Source: Paludibacteraceae bacterium
Lineage (GTDB): Bacteria > Bacteroidota > Bacteroidia > Bacteroidales > Paludibacteraceae
NCBI GenBank assembly: GCA_024693065.1
Contig: JAILLP010000024.1
Location: forward strand, 151,623-215,622
Length of the DNA stretch: 64,000 bases
Direction: 5' to 3'
This document shows, one piece after another, positions 34,074 to 42,218 of this stretch. Under the pieces are notes generated by a model. That model was not told where the DNA came from. It did no database searches and saw only the letters and a program-made list of their open reading frames with translations. The position numbers and the translations under genes were made by a program. How positions within the stretch are numbered: position 1 is the first letter of the stretch; each line of letters opens with the position of its first letter.

Positions 34074-35495
34074 ATGAAGAATAAGAAACTACAACAGCAG
34101 CACGCAAGTGCCATTCGAATTCTTGTAGCGATAGGCGATTTCTTCTTACTCAATCTCGCCTTTTTCGCTGTCATATACATATTTCGGACCCACTATTTCG
34201 GGCTACTCAACTATGCGGAACTGAAGTATCGCATCGTCTTGGTGAACATGTCTTATGCCATCAGCCTCTTCAGTACGGGTATCATCCTGGACCGACGCAT
34301 CGTCTACTCGGAGAACATCGTCGCCCTCGTATTCCGAACGACCATCATCTTTGCGGGTATACTATTCGCCGCATCCAGCATCCTCAACAACAGCTTCATC
34401 TTCACAAATTGGTATTGGATCCTCTACGTCGTGGCAGTGTTCATCTGCATCTCTTCCTGGAGAATCCTATCCCGCTCCATCCTGAAAAGCTACAGATTCC
34501 ACGGAGGAAACCATAGGCAACTCATCATCCTCGGTGCGGGAAGCGTCGCGCAAAAGGTATACAACGCCACCGTGACCAACCTGGAATATGGATACCGCTT
34601 CATAGGCTTCTTCGACGATAGGGCAAAGGAGGATTACAAGGTGGATCCGAGTCTCGTGAAGGGTTCATTGGCTGACGTGGAGAAATTCGCGGAGGAGTAT
34701 GGGGCGGACGAAATCATTTGCGCCTTGCCTGCCGGAGACGACCGAAAGGCTCTGCCTATCCTTCGGTTCGCCGAAAACAACCTGATACGCTTCTATATCG
34801 TGCCGGACTTCATGCGGTTTATCCGCAAGTCGGTGTCTTTGACCACCTTGGCCGATTCAATCCCTATCATCTCCCTCAGGGAAGAACCGCTGAAGGGTGG
34901 TATGAACCGTATCATCAAACGCACATTCGACATTTTGGTCTCCCTGACCTTCACCGTCTTCATCTTCCCGATATTGTTCATCGTGTTGGGTACTATCATC
35001 AAATCAACCTCCAAAGGACCTATATTCTTCCTGCAAAAGAGAACTGGCAAGGAGGGCAAGGAATTCACCTGCATCAAGTTCAGAACAATGACGGTAAATA
35101 AGGACGCCGACGAGAAACAGGCCACAAAAGGGGATGCGCGCGTGACTAAAATCGGTGCTTTCATGCGGAAAACAAATTTGGACGAAACGCCGCAGTTCCT
35201 AAATGTGTTGCTCGGAGACATGTCTGTCGTGGGTCCTCGTCCTCACATGCTTAAACATACGGAAATATATTCCCACCTGATCGACAAATACATGGTCCGC
35301 CATTTTGCGAAACCAGGCATCACGGGTTGGGCCCAAGTAACAGGTTTCAGAGGCGAGACCAAAGACCTCTCCGAAATGGAAGGACGTATCAAACAGGATG
35401 TGTGGTACATCGAGAATTGGACATTTTGGCTGGATCTCAAAATCATATTCAAAACAGTGGCCAATATGATCAAGGGCGAAGAAAAAGCCTATTAA
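34074..35495 (+). CDS. Undecaprenyl-phosphate sugar phosphotransferase (WcaJ-like)
   Basis: A 473-aa polyprenyl glycosylphosphotransferase that would start exopolysaccharide or capsule repeat synthesis by moving a sugar-1-phosphate to undecaprenyl phosphate. Four N-terminal membrane helices come first (residues about 15-125), then a CoA-binding-like Rossmann region (LIILGAGSVAQKVYNA), a fifth helix (about 278-300) and the catalytic bacterial-sugar-transferase domain: LQKRTGKEGKEFTCIKFRTM and NLDETPQFLNVLLGDMSVVGPRPH. It stands alone with its own -7 box and terminator; no other polysaccharide genes are adjacent. The sugar cannot be read from the sequence. Confidence 0.92.
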   Translation: MKNKKLQQQHASAIRILVAIGDFFLLNLAFFAVIYIFRTHYFGLLNYAELKYRIVLVNMSYAISLFSTGIILDRRIVYSENIVALVFRTTIIFAGILFAASSILNNSFIFTNWYWILYVVAVFICISSWRILSRSILKSYRFHGGNHRQLIILGAGSVAQKVYNATVTNLEYGYRFIGFFDDRAKEDYKVDPSLVKGSLADVEKFAEEYGADEIICALPAGDDRKALPILRFAENNLIRFYIVPDFMRFIRKSVSLTTLADSIPIISLREEPLKGGMNRIIKRTFDILVSLTFTVFIFPILFIVLGTIIKSTSKGPIFFLQKRTGKEGKEFTCIKFRTMTVNKDADEKQATKGDARVTKIGAFMRKTNLDETPQFLNVLLGDMSVVGPRPHMLKHTEIYSHLIDKYMVRHFAKPGITGWAQVTGFRGETKDLSEMEGRIKQDVWYIENWTFWLDLKIIFKTVANMIKGEEKAY

Positions 35496-35538
35496 TCCTG
35501 CTTCTCCTTTACGGCAAATACCGATTCGTAACACATAG

Positions 35539-35566
35539 GGTTCTCTTCTCGGAGAACCTTTTTTTT
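35539..35566 (+). terminator. Intrinsic terminator of the glycosylphosphotransferase gene
   Basis: A GGTTCTC / GAGAACC stem (35539-35545 with 35552-35558), then eight T. Confidence 0.9.
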
Positions 35567-35604
35567 GTCCACGCACGAAATCTATGGGCCACAGAGGAGC
35601 ACAG

Positions 35605-35636
35605 AAAAAAGGTCCGCGGATCACTCCGGGGACCTT
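35605..35636 (-). terminator. Probable terminator of nrdJ
   Basis: On the minus strand GGTCC...GGACC with an inner CGGA/TCCG pairing, followed by TTTTTTC. It lies 70 nt after the nrdJ stop. Confidence 0.6.
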
Positions 35637-35705
35637 CCACTGCAAATCAAAAAAACATATTAATTATGAAACAAAGTATTTTATAAAAAACAAATATTCA
35701 ACGAA

Positions 35706-38252
35706 TCAGCCTCCACACTTCGAATAACCGCAATTGGAACAGACGAGGCAACCTTCCTGGTAACGGATCGCCTTCTGCCCGCATTTCTCGCAGACCACCT
35801 CTTTGGCTTCCGCACCATTCGGAATATATTTCTTCAGCGCACGCTCCACACCATTTTTCCAGTTGTTGATAGTTTCGCTGTTCAGTTGCAAACCACCCAC
35901 CAGTTTGATAACCTGGTCAATAGGCATTCCATAACGCAGCACGCCCGAAATCAGTTTGGCATAATTCCAATACTCCGGATTGAACTTGTAGGAAAGGCCC
36001 TCAATGGTGGTCTTGTATCCACGACGATTCGAATACTGGAAATCATAACGGCTCATGCCCGTGTCCTCATCGATATTGCGGATAATCTTACCCGAATTGA
36101 CCGTCTTAGGGATCAACAATCCATCCTCATCATCCGCCAAACCAGTGAATATCTCGTACGGACGACCTTCGATCAAACCGACAAATGCAATCCATTTCTC
36201 TTTATTGTTTTGGAAACGGACCACATCCGCCTCCAACTCCCTCGGACGGGCCTCACCCGCCTTCAGGAAAGCGTTCTGCGCGCCGCCCTGCTTTTCCGCA
36301 TACTTCTTCTTAGAGGAGGATGAGGAAGAGCGAGACCCTTCCCGATAGACCATCACCCCCTTGCACCCAGACCGCCAAGCTTCTTCGTAGAGTGTGGAGA
36401 ACAGCGCTTCATTCGCCGTCTCCGGCACATTGATCGTCACACTAACCGCATGGTCCACCCATCGCTGGATGCGGCTCTGCATACGCACTTTGTCCGACCA
36501 ATCCACCTCCTGCATAGTCGCCTTGTGGTAAGGCGACTCGGCCACCATCTTATCTATCTCCGCCTGCGTATACTGCTTCTTCGTATCGTAACCATTCACC
36601 GTCATCCACACCAAAAACTTAGGATGGAAGACCGTAAACTCCTCAAAGGAATCACCCAATTCATCCACGTAATTCACTTGCGCCTCCGAATCATTCGGAT
36701 CCACCTTACGCCTCCGCTTGTATACCGGCAAGAAAACTGGCTCAACACCCGATGAAGTCTGCGTCAACAGACTTGTGGTACCCATTGGGGCAACCGTCAA
36801 GCAAGCGATATTGCGCCTACCATATTTTGTCATGTCCGCATAGAGGGAGGCATCCGTATCCTTCAGTCTGGCGATAAACGGATTATTAGCCTCCAACTCG
36901 GCATTGTAAAGTTCAAACGCACCGCGCTCCTTCGCCAACATGACGGATGAGCGGTAAGCCTCCACCGCCAATGTTTTGTGCACCTGCTCCGAAAAATAGA
37001 TGGCTTCCGGCGTTCCGTAGGTAAGCCCCATGGCCGCCAACATATCCGCCTCCGCAGTTATTCCGACACCCGTACGCCTGCCCAAGGAGGTCTTCCGCTG
37101 GATCTTCCTCCAAAGCTCCAATTCCGTACGTTTCACTTCCTCAGAGAGAGGAGCATTCTCTATCTCAGCAATAACATCAGCAATCTTCTCCAACTCCAGA
37201 TCGACAACGTCATCCACAATGCGTTGCGCCTTGCGCACACACTCCTTAAACAGATCATAATCGAACTGGGCATCCCGTTGGAAAGGGTTCTTGACATAGG
37301 AATACAAGTTGACCGCCAACAACCGACAGCCGTCATAAGTGCTCAACGGAACCTCTCCACACGGATTCGTGGAAACCGTTTTGAAACCATAGGAGGCATA
37401 ACAATCCGATACGGATTCACGCCCTACCGTGTCCCAAAAAAGAATGCCAGGCTCCGCCGACTCCCATGCGCTGTGAACGATTTTATTCCACAACTCCTTG
37501 GCGGACACTTCCCTACGCACCAACGGGTTCTCCGCATCAATCGGATACTTTTGCTCATAGAAATCGCCTCCGATGGCCGCCCGCATGAAAGCGTCATCCA
37601 CCTTCACGAAAAGATTCGCAGACGAACCCTTCCCTTCCGCAGATTTCGCAGCCACAAATGACTCCACATCCGGATGTTTGACGGAAACGCTAAGGATCAA
37701 AGAACCTGGACGCATATCCTGGGACACCTCCCGCGCAGAATTGGAATACCGCTCCATGGAAGGGACCAAACCTGTCGGAACCGTCATTGTCTCATTTTTG
37801 AAAGAACTCTTCGGGCGTATATGGGAGAGATCTAATCCTACCCCGCCCTTGCGCTTCATCAATTGGATTAACTCCTCATCCAACTTCATGACCACACCAT
37901 ACGAATCATGGGATTCCTCCTCGCCAATCACGAAGCTATTAGAGAGGGAAGCTGCCCAATGCTTGTTTCCGATGCCTGACATCGAACTTCCCTGAAGCAA
38001 GATATATTTGAAATGGCGCAACAAATCGAACAACTCCTGAGCCCCCATCGGATTCGGATACTTGGCCTCAACACGGGCCAACTCATCCGACATTCGACGA
38101 TGCATGTCATCAGGATTCTTCTCATAAATATTCCCCATCGAGTCCTTCATCGCATACCTGTCCACCCATACACGTGCCGCAGATTCGTCGCCCTCGAAAT
38201 ATGCCAAAGACGATTGATATGCCTCTTCGTATGAATAAACTATCGTATCCAT
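35706..38252 (-). CDS. nrdJ: Adenosylcobalamin-dependent ribonucleotide reductase (class II)
   Basis: An 848-aa class II reductase that makes deoxyribonucleotides with coenzyme B12. The active-site loop STNPCGEVPLSTYDGCRL carries the thiyl-radical Cys and neighbouring Glu, and APMGTTSLLTQTSSGVEP gives the substrate-phosphate loop. The C-terminal tail CEKCGQKAIRYQ...CSNCGYSKCGG is the redox/zinc-ribbon end. It needs no activase or small subunit, so it can stand alone as here. I looked for a cobalamin riboswitch upstream and did not see one. Confidence 0.95.
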   Translation of the reverse strand: MDTIVYSYEEAYQSSLAYFEGDESAARVWVDRYAMKDSMGNIYEKNPDDMHRRMSDELARVEAKYPNPMGAQELFDLLRHFKYILLQGSSMSGIGNKHWAASLSNSFVIGEEESHDSYGVVMKLDEELIQLMKRKGGVGLDLSHIRPKSSFKNETMTVPTGLVPSMERYSNSAREVSQDMRPGSLILSVSVKHPDVESFVAAKSAEGKGSSANLFVKVDDAFMRAAIGGDFYEQKYPIDAENPLVRREVSAKELWNKIVHSAWESAEPGILFWDTVGRESVSDCYASYGFKTVSTNPCGEVPLSTYDGCRLLAVNLYSYVKNPFQRDAQFDYDLFKECVRKAQRIVDDVVDLELEKIADVIAEIENAPLSEEVKRTELELWRKIQRKTSLGRRTGVGITAEADMLAAMGLTYGTPEAIYFSEQVHKTLAVEAYRSSVMLAKERGAFELYNAELEANNPFIARLKDTDASLYADMTKYGRRNIACLTVAPMGTTSLLTQTSSGVEPVFLPVYKRRRKVDPNDSEAQVNYVDELGDSFEEFTVFHPKFLVWMTVNGYDTKKQYTQAEIDKMVAESPYHKATMQEVDWSDKVRMQSRIQRWVDHAVSVTINVPETANEALFSTLYEEAWRSGCKGVMVYREGSRSSSSSSKKKYAEKQGGAQNAFLKAGEARPRELEADVVRFQNNKEKWIAFVGLIEGRPYEIFTGLADDEDGLLIPKTVNSGKIIRNIDEDTGMSRYDFQYSNRRGYKTTIEGLSYKFNPEYWNYAKLISGVLRYGMPIDQVIKLVGGLQLNSETINNWKNGVERALKKYIPNGAEAKEVVCEKCGQKAIRYQEGCLVCSNCGYSKCGG

Positions 38253-38631
38253 TCCCTCATGAAAGATTATCTAATAGCGTTTATGATTTGCTCACCGCGC
38301 ATTCAATCTCAACCCATCATAGTCAATTAATCCACAAACGTTTTGCAATATTAATGTACTTTACGGAATTCGCAAAGAAGATGCATATATAGTTATCAAC
38401 AAACCGGTAAAGTTTCCCGTTTTTATAAGTCAAACACTTATATATCAAACAAATAAAGTTTTCAACAATTCAAAAAGTTGTCCGTTTTGGAAAACTTCCC
38501 CCACAAAAAAGCCTACCGAAATTCTCCGTCACGGGCAACATCACCCAACCAAACACCCCTAAAATTTTCATTTCAGGAAGGCAATGAAAAATGGAAGCGC
38601 ACTACGGAATCGGACAAAAAATTAAAAAAGA
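38253..38631. other. Intergenic region upstream of nrdJ
   Basis: 379 nt between the acyltransferase stop and the nrdJ start (both minus). It is AT-rich, with a weak minus-strand hairpin (AAGTTTTCC/CGGACAACTT, about 38474-38498) that could end the acyltransferase mRNA. No clear TAnnTTTG box, riboswitch or ORF was found. Confidence 0.4.
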
Positions 38632-39645
38632 TCAACGGGACAACATCTTCTTTTCCAAAAGATGCCATGAAAGGAAAGCCACCAGCAAAACCAGGGAAAG
38701 AGTAATCGCAAACATTCGCAGGTTCACTTCCCACCCCATACAAATCGTAAGGTTGATAATAGGGGCATGGAAGATATATATGCCATAAGAGAGGTCTCCT
38801 ATTCTACCGAATTTGTTCAGGTAAGGCAACGTAAACGCAACAAAATAGACGAGAGCGCCTATCGCAAAAGGGCGAAAGCAATCAACCGCATAACCGTTCA
38901 AGGCGGACAACACCAAAGCGGGGAGCAATAGATACCACTTAATCCGACACATCTCCTCCCTATAGAGGAAGAGCGAAACACCCACCATGTAATAGGAGAC
39001 GAGCGAAATCCACTTCCCCACCAAGTCATAGGCCGCAACACCTGTCACATCAGCCGTGCGGGAAAAAAAGACGGCGGTCAAGGAACTCAATACGGCGATG
39101 ACAAGGGAGAACCACCTATGCTTCTCCAGGAAAAAAGACGCAAGGATTGGCACCGCCAAGTAGAGCAACAGCTCCACCTTGATCGTCCATAAGGAAGGGT
39201 TCACCGCCTCCCCGTCCAACACACCAGGCAAATCGGGGTGAAGGAAATTCATCGTCGAAAGATTAGCCAACAGGTACTTGCACAGTTCCGGCGAGGTATA
39301 ATACTCCCCCACGCTCAACGAACTGAATGCGGAGAAAAGGATGGAAGAAAGAAGCACGATCAGAAGATAGGCGGGGAAAATGCGCCTCGCCCTTTTCTCA
39401 AAATAACGCTTTAAGGTGTTGCTCCGGCAATAGCTCCGATAGATCAGAAGGCCGCTGATGACGAAGAAAGCGCCCACCGCCCGCGGCGTGGGAATCGGGT
39501 AATTCAACAGGGAAGAGCCATGCAGCACATCATAATGGGCGAAGAAAACGGAGAGCGCCAAGAAAAAGCGGAGGAAGTCGAAACAATTGTCCGTCTCTAT
39601 ATCTTTGGCTATTTGCGGCTTACGAATCTCCATACCCATATTCAT
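38632..39645 (-). CDS. Acyltransferase family 3 membrane protein
   Basis: A 337-aa membrane protein with about ten helices and the N-terminal DFLRFFLALSVFFAHY motif, whose His is the expected catalytic residue of acyltransferase-3/OafB-like O-acyltransferases. FFVISGLLIYRSY and GDLSYGIYIFHAPI are also typical. It probably acetylates a surface glycan. The start could be any of three close in-frame Met codons (39645, 39639, 39633); a -7 box ends only 15 nt before the first, so a later one is possible. Confidence 0.88.
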   Translation of the reverse strand: MNMGMEIRKPQIAKDIETDNCFDFLRFFLALSVFFAHYDVLHGSSLLNYPIPTPRAVGAFFVISGLLIYRSYCRSNTLKRYFEKRARRIFPAYLLIVLLSSILFSAFSSLSVGEYYTSPELCKYLLANLSTMNFLHPDLPGVLDGEAVNPSLWTIKVELLLYLAVPILASFFLEKHRWFSLVIAVLSSLTAVFFSRTADVTGVAAYDLVGKWISLVSYYMVGVSLFLYREEMCRIKWYLLLPALVLSALNGYAVDCFRPFAIGALVYFVAFTLPYLNKFGRIGDLSYGIYIFHAPIINLTICMGWEVNLRMFAITLSLVLLVAFLSWHLLEKKMLSR

Positions 39646-39659
39646 TGAATTCTCTCGTA

Positions 39660-39667
39660 CAAAGATA
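39660..39667 (-). promoter_or_regulatory. Predicted -7 box for the acyltransferase
   Basis: TATCTTTG on the minus strand, 14 nt before the first Met codon. Confidence 0.45.
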
Positions 39668-39728
39668 GCTTTTTTTTGAGGATTTCAGGAGAAATAATCC
39701 CAAGAAACAGGATGGCCTAAGGGAAGCT

Positions 39729-40442
39729 TCACTTGTGCATATTTGCGGAATCCGCCAACCTGCGTTTCAACTTCTCCCACCACCTACAGACAACCGGTTT
39801 ATCCACGTTTCCTTCCGACTCAGGGCGTTGTGATTCCCTTTTATGCGTTTCCCAATTATAGGCATAAAATTCATCTATCATTCTAAGGACACCAGCTTTA
39901 CTTTCCCTGTTTACAATGATCGAAGGGCTTTCCTTCGTGTTTAAAAACTCCTCATCCACATATAGAATAAAAAGGAACGAAATCGCAGGGTATTTATCGT
40001 GGATATCCAAAGCATAATCGAGCATAGACATCATAGACTCCGGCGCCAATCCCCCCAAATTCACTTCTAAAAACCGATCACCCTTGAGCCTTCTGTACAG
40101 AACATATATCAATCGTCTTGCCCCATATTCTATACAATCCAAATCCTTTTTCTTGATTCTTTTCTCCTCCACACAGGAATATCCTTCCATCACTTTATAA
40201 TGGCTGATTTCATCAAGATGTTCATTGATCAGGTCTAGATCATGACGCAGTCCCTTTTCCAGCAAACCACATTCTATCCAATGAGGGGCAGAATATATTT
40301 CGAACTTATCTTTATTCATCTCCACATATCTCACCTGCTTGCCCTGCGGATGAGGGGCGAAGTGCATTAAAACATCCCCTTCCCTCACTTCCGGCAATGA
40401 AGAGGAGAACTCGCTTCGTGGCTTTAATATTATTTCATCCAT
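39729..40442 (-). CDS. Hypothetical cytoplasmic protein (237 aa)
   Basis: A 237-aa charged protein with no signal peptide or membrane segment, starting MDEIILKPRSEF. An N-terminal segment GDVLMHFAPHPQGKQVRYVEMN is followed by a mixed alpha/beta part (ARRLIYVLYRRLKGDRFLEVNLGGL and AISFLFILYVDEEFLN). I do not recognise a family. It has its own promoter-like boxes and lies between an acyltransferase and dnaB, neither of which explains it. The codon use resembles its AT-richer neighbours. Confidence 0.65.
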   Translation of the reverse strand: MDEIILKPRSEFSSSLPEVREGDVLMHFAPHPQGKQVRYVEMNKDKFEIYSAPHWIECGLLEKGLRHDLDLINEHLDEISHYKVMEGYSCVEEKRIKKKDLDCIEYGARRLIYVLYRRLKGDRFLEVNLGGLAPESMMSMLDYALDIHDKYPAISFLFILYVDEEFLNTKESPSIIVNRESKAGVLRMIDEFYAYNWETHKRESQRPESEGNVDKPVVCRWWEKLKRRLADSANMHK

Positions 40443-40497
40443 AACAATCTATTATTTGAGACGCACTCGGTTTCCTATCGCCTTTCTGAAACGTCAA

Positions 40498-40526
40498 CAA
40501 AGATAATCGTTTTCCACCTCAACAAA
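40498..40526 (-). promoter_or_regulatory. Predicted promoter of the 237-aa protein
   Basis: On the minus strand TTTG (40523-40526), a 17-nt spacer and TATCTTTG (40498-40505), 55 nt before the ATG at 40442. Confidence 0.5.
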
Positions 40527-40632
40527 CGAATTATTTTTTTGACTTAACGCACATAGTTATTTGTTAATATCGTGTAGATAACTTGGAGAAAACAATAGGT
40601 TGGAACCGGAAGGGACTACACCCGAAAAATTG

Positions 40633-40640
40633 TACATTTG
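40633..40640 (+). promoter_or_regulatory. Predicted -7 box for dnaB
   Basis: TACATTTG, 21 nt before the ATG at 40662. It covers an in-frame TTG, which excludes that codon as a start. Confidence 0.55.
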
Positions 40641-40661
40641 CGAACCAAAAATGAATGTGAG

Positions 40662-42218
40662 ATGGCAGAAGCTACAGAGAATACAAAAAGACGTTACAAC
40701 AAACCAAACGAAGGCACGATGAAGATGCCTTCCGAATATGCTAAACTCCCCCCTCAGGCCATAGAATTGGAGGAGGCGATCTTGGGAGCCCTCATGATAG
40801 AGAAGGATGCATTCAGCGTAGTTTGCGACGTGCTGAAGGAGAACTGTTTCTACAAAGAGGCGAACAAAACCATCTTCAAAGCCATCAACACATTGGCGCA
40901 GCTCCAACTGCCCATCGACATGCTCACGGTCTGCGAGCAACTCAAGAAGGAGAAGAAGCTCAAAGAGGTCGGGGGCGAATATTACATCGCTCAACTGACT
41001 TCGAAAGTCAACTCGTCCGTCCACATAGAATACCATGCGCGCATCCTTGCGCAGAAAGCGTTGGCCAGGGAATTGATTTCCTTCGCCACAGAGATCGAGA
41101 AGGACGCCTACAACGAGAACTCCGATGTGGACGACCTGGTTCAGCGGGCGGAAGGCATGCTGTTCGAAATCGCTACAGGAAGTGCCAAGCGCGACTTCAC
41201 AGAGATTCAACCGATCATCAAAGAGGCGATTAAACGTGTGGAGGATGCCTCCAAACGCTCGGACGGTATGAGCGGTATCCCTAGCGGATTCACCGAACTG
41301 GACAAGATGACCTCCGGCTGGCAACGTTCCGACCTCGTCATCATAGCGGCCCGTCCGGCCATGGGTAAGACGGCCTTCGTGCTCTCCATGGCAAGGAACA
41401 TGGCGGAAGCGGGTAACCCTATCGCGGTGTTCTCCCTTGAAATGGCGAACGTGCAGCTGGTCAACCGTCTGCTCGTGAATGTCTGCGAGATACCCGGAGA
41501 GAAAATCAAGAACGGTAAATTGAGCTCGGAGGATTGGAACAACCTGATGCAACGTTCGAGGAAACTGGAGGAGATGCCTATCTACCTGGACGACTCCGCC
41601 GGATTGTCTGTCATGGAACTGAACACAAAGGCGCGCCGCCTCGTCAAGGAACATGGCGTGAAATGCATCATCATCGACTACCTCCAGCTAATGAACGCCA
41701 GCGGCATGAAGTTCGGTAGCCGTGAGCAGGAGGTGAGCATGATTTCCCGCTCCCTGAAACAGTTGGCCAAGGAACTTGACATCCCTATCATCGCCCTCTC
41801 CCAGTTGAACCGTTCCGTGGAGAAGAAAGAGGGCGGCGACAAACGTCCGCAACTCTCCGACCTGCGTGAGTCCGGTGCCATCGAGCAGGACGCCGATATG
41901 GTGCTCTTCATCCACCGTCCCGAATACTACAAAATCACGCAGGACGAAACAGGTGCTTCCCTGAAGGGAATCGCGGAAATCATCATAGCCAAGCACCGTA
42001 ACGGTGCCACGGGCGATGTGCGTCTACAATTCAGGAACGAATTGGCGAGATTCCAGAACCTGGAGGAGGGATTCGAAGCCTATGCGGCGGAAAGTTTCGA
42101 GAACGCTCCTAGGCATACGCTTCAATCAAGAATCAACTCGGACGGACCTTCCACTCCTGTCGAATCAGCCAACCCGTTCGGAGCCATGCCTCCTCTCAGC
42201 GGGGATGCTCCTTTCTAA
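40662..42218 (+). CDS. dnaB: Replicative DNA helicase DnaB
   Basis: A 518-aa hexameric helicase. The N-terminal domain begins at LPPQAIELEEAILGALM, followed by the RecA-like domain with Walker A ARPAMGKTAFVLSMA, Walker B CIIIDYLQLMNASG, the SQLNRSVEKKEGGDKRPQLSDLRES loop and IAKHRNGATGDV. The start at 40662 (MAEATENTK) is downstream of the -7 box. There is no intein. Its 3' end overlaps the stop of the convergent GH43 gene by 4 nt. A DUF721/DciA-like helper is encoded at 4.1 kb. Confidence 0.97.
   Translation: MAEATENTKRRYNKPNEGTMKMPSEYAKLPPQAIELEEAILGALMIEKDAFSVVCDVLKENCFYKEANKTIFKAINTLAQLQLPIDMLTVCEQLKKEKKLKEVGGEYYIAQLTSKVNSSVHIEYHARILAQKALARELISFATEIEKDAYNENSDVDDLVQRAEGMLFEIATGSAKRDFTEIQPIIKEAIKRVEDASKRSDGMSGIPSGFTELDKMTSGWQRSDLVIIAARPAMGKTAFVLSMARNMAEAGNPIAVFSLEMANVQLVNRLLVNVCEIPGEKIKNGKLSSEDWNNLMQRSRKLEEMPIYLDDSAGLSVMELNTKARRLVKEHGVKCIIIDYLQLMNASGMKFGSREQEVSMISRSLKQLAKELDIPIIALSQLNRSVEKKEGGDKRPQLSDLRESGAIEQDADMVLFIHRPEYYKITQDETGASLKGIAEIIIAKHRNGATGDVRLQFRNELARFQNLEEGFEAYAAESFENAPRHTLQSRINSDGPSTPVESANPFGAMPPLSGDAPF

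Noticed and set aside
38253..38631. Possible cobalamin riboswitch or NrdR boxes upstream of the class II reductase
   Set aside because: No B12-box-like core or long paired structure was seen, and the AT-rich palindromes (ATATATAG, TTATATATC) are too weak to call NrdR boxes.
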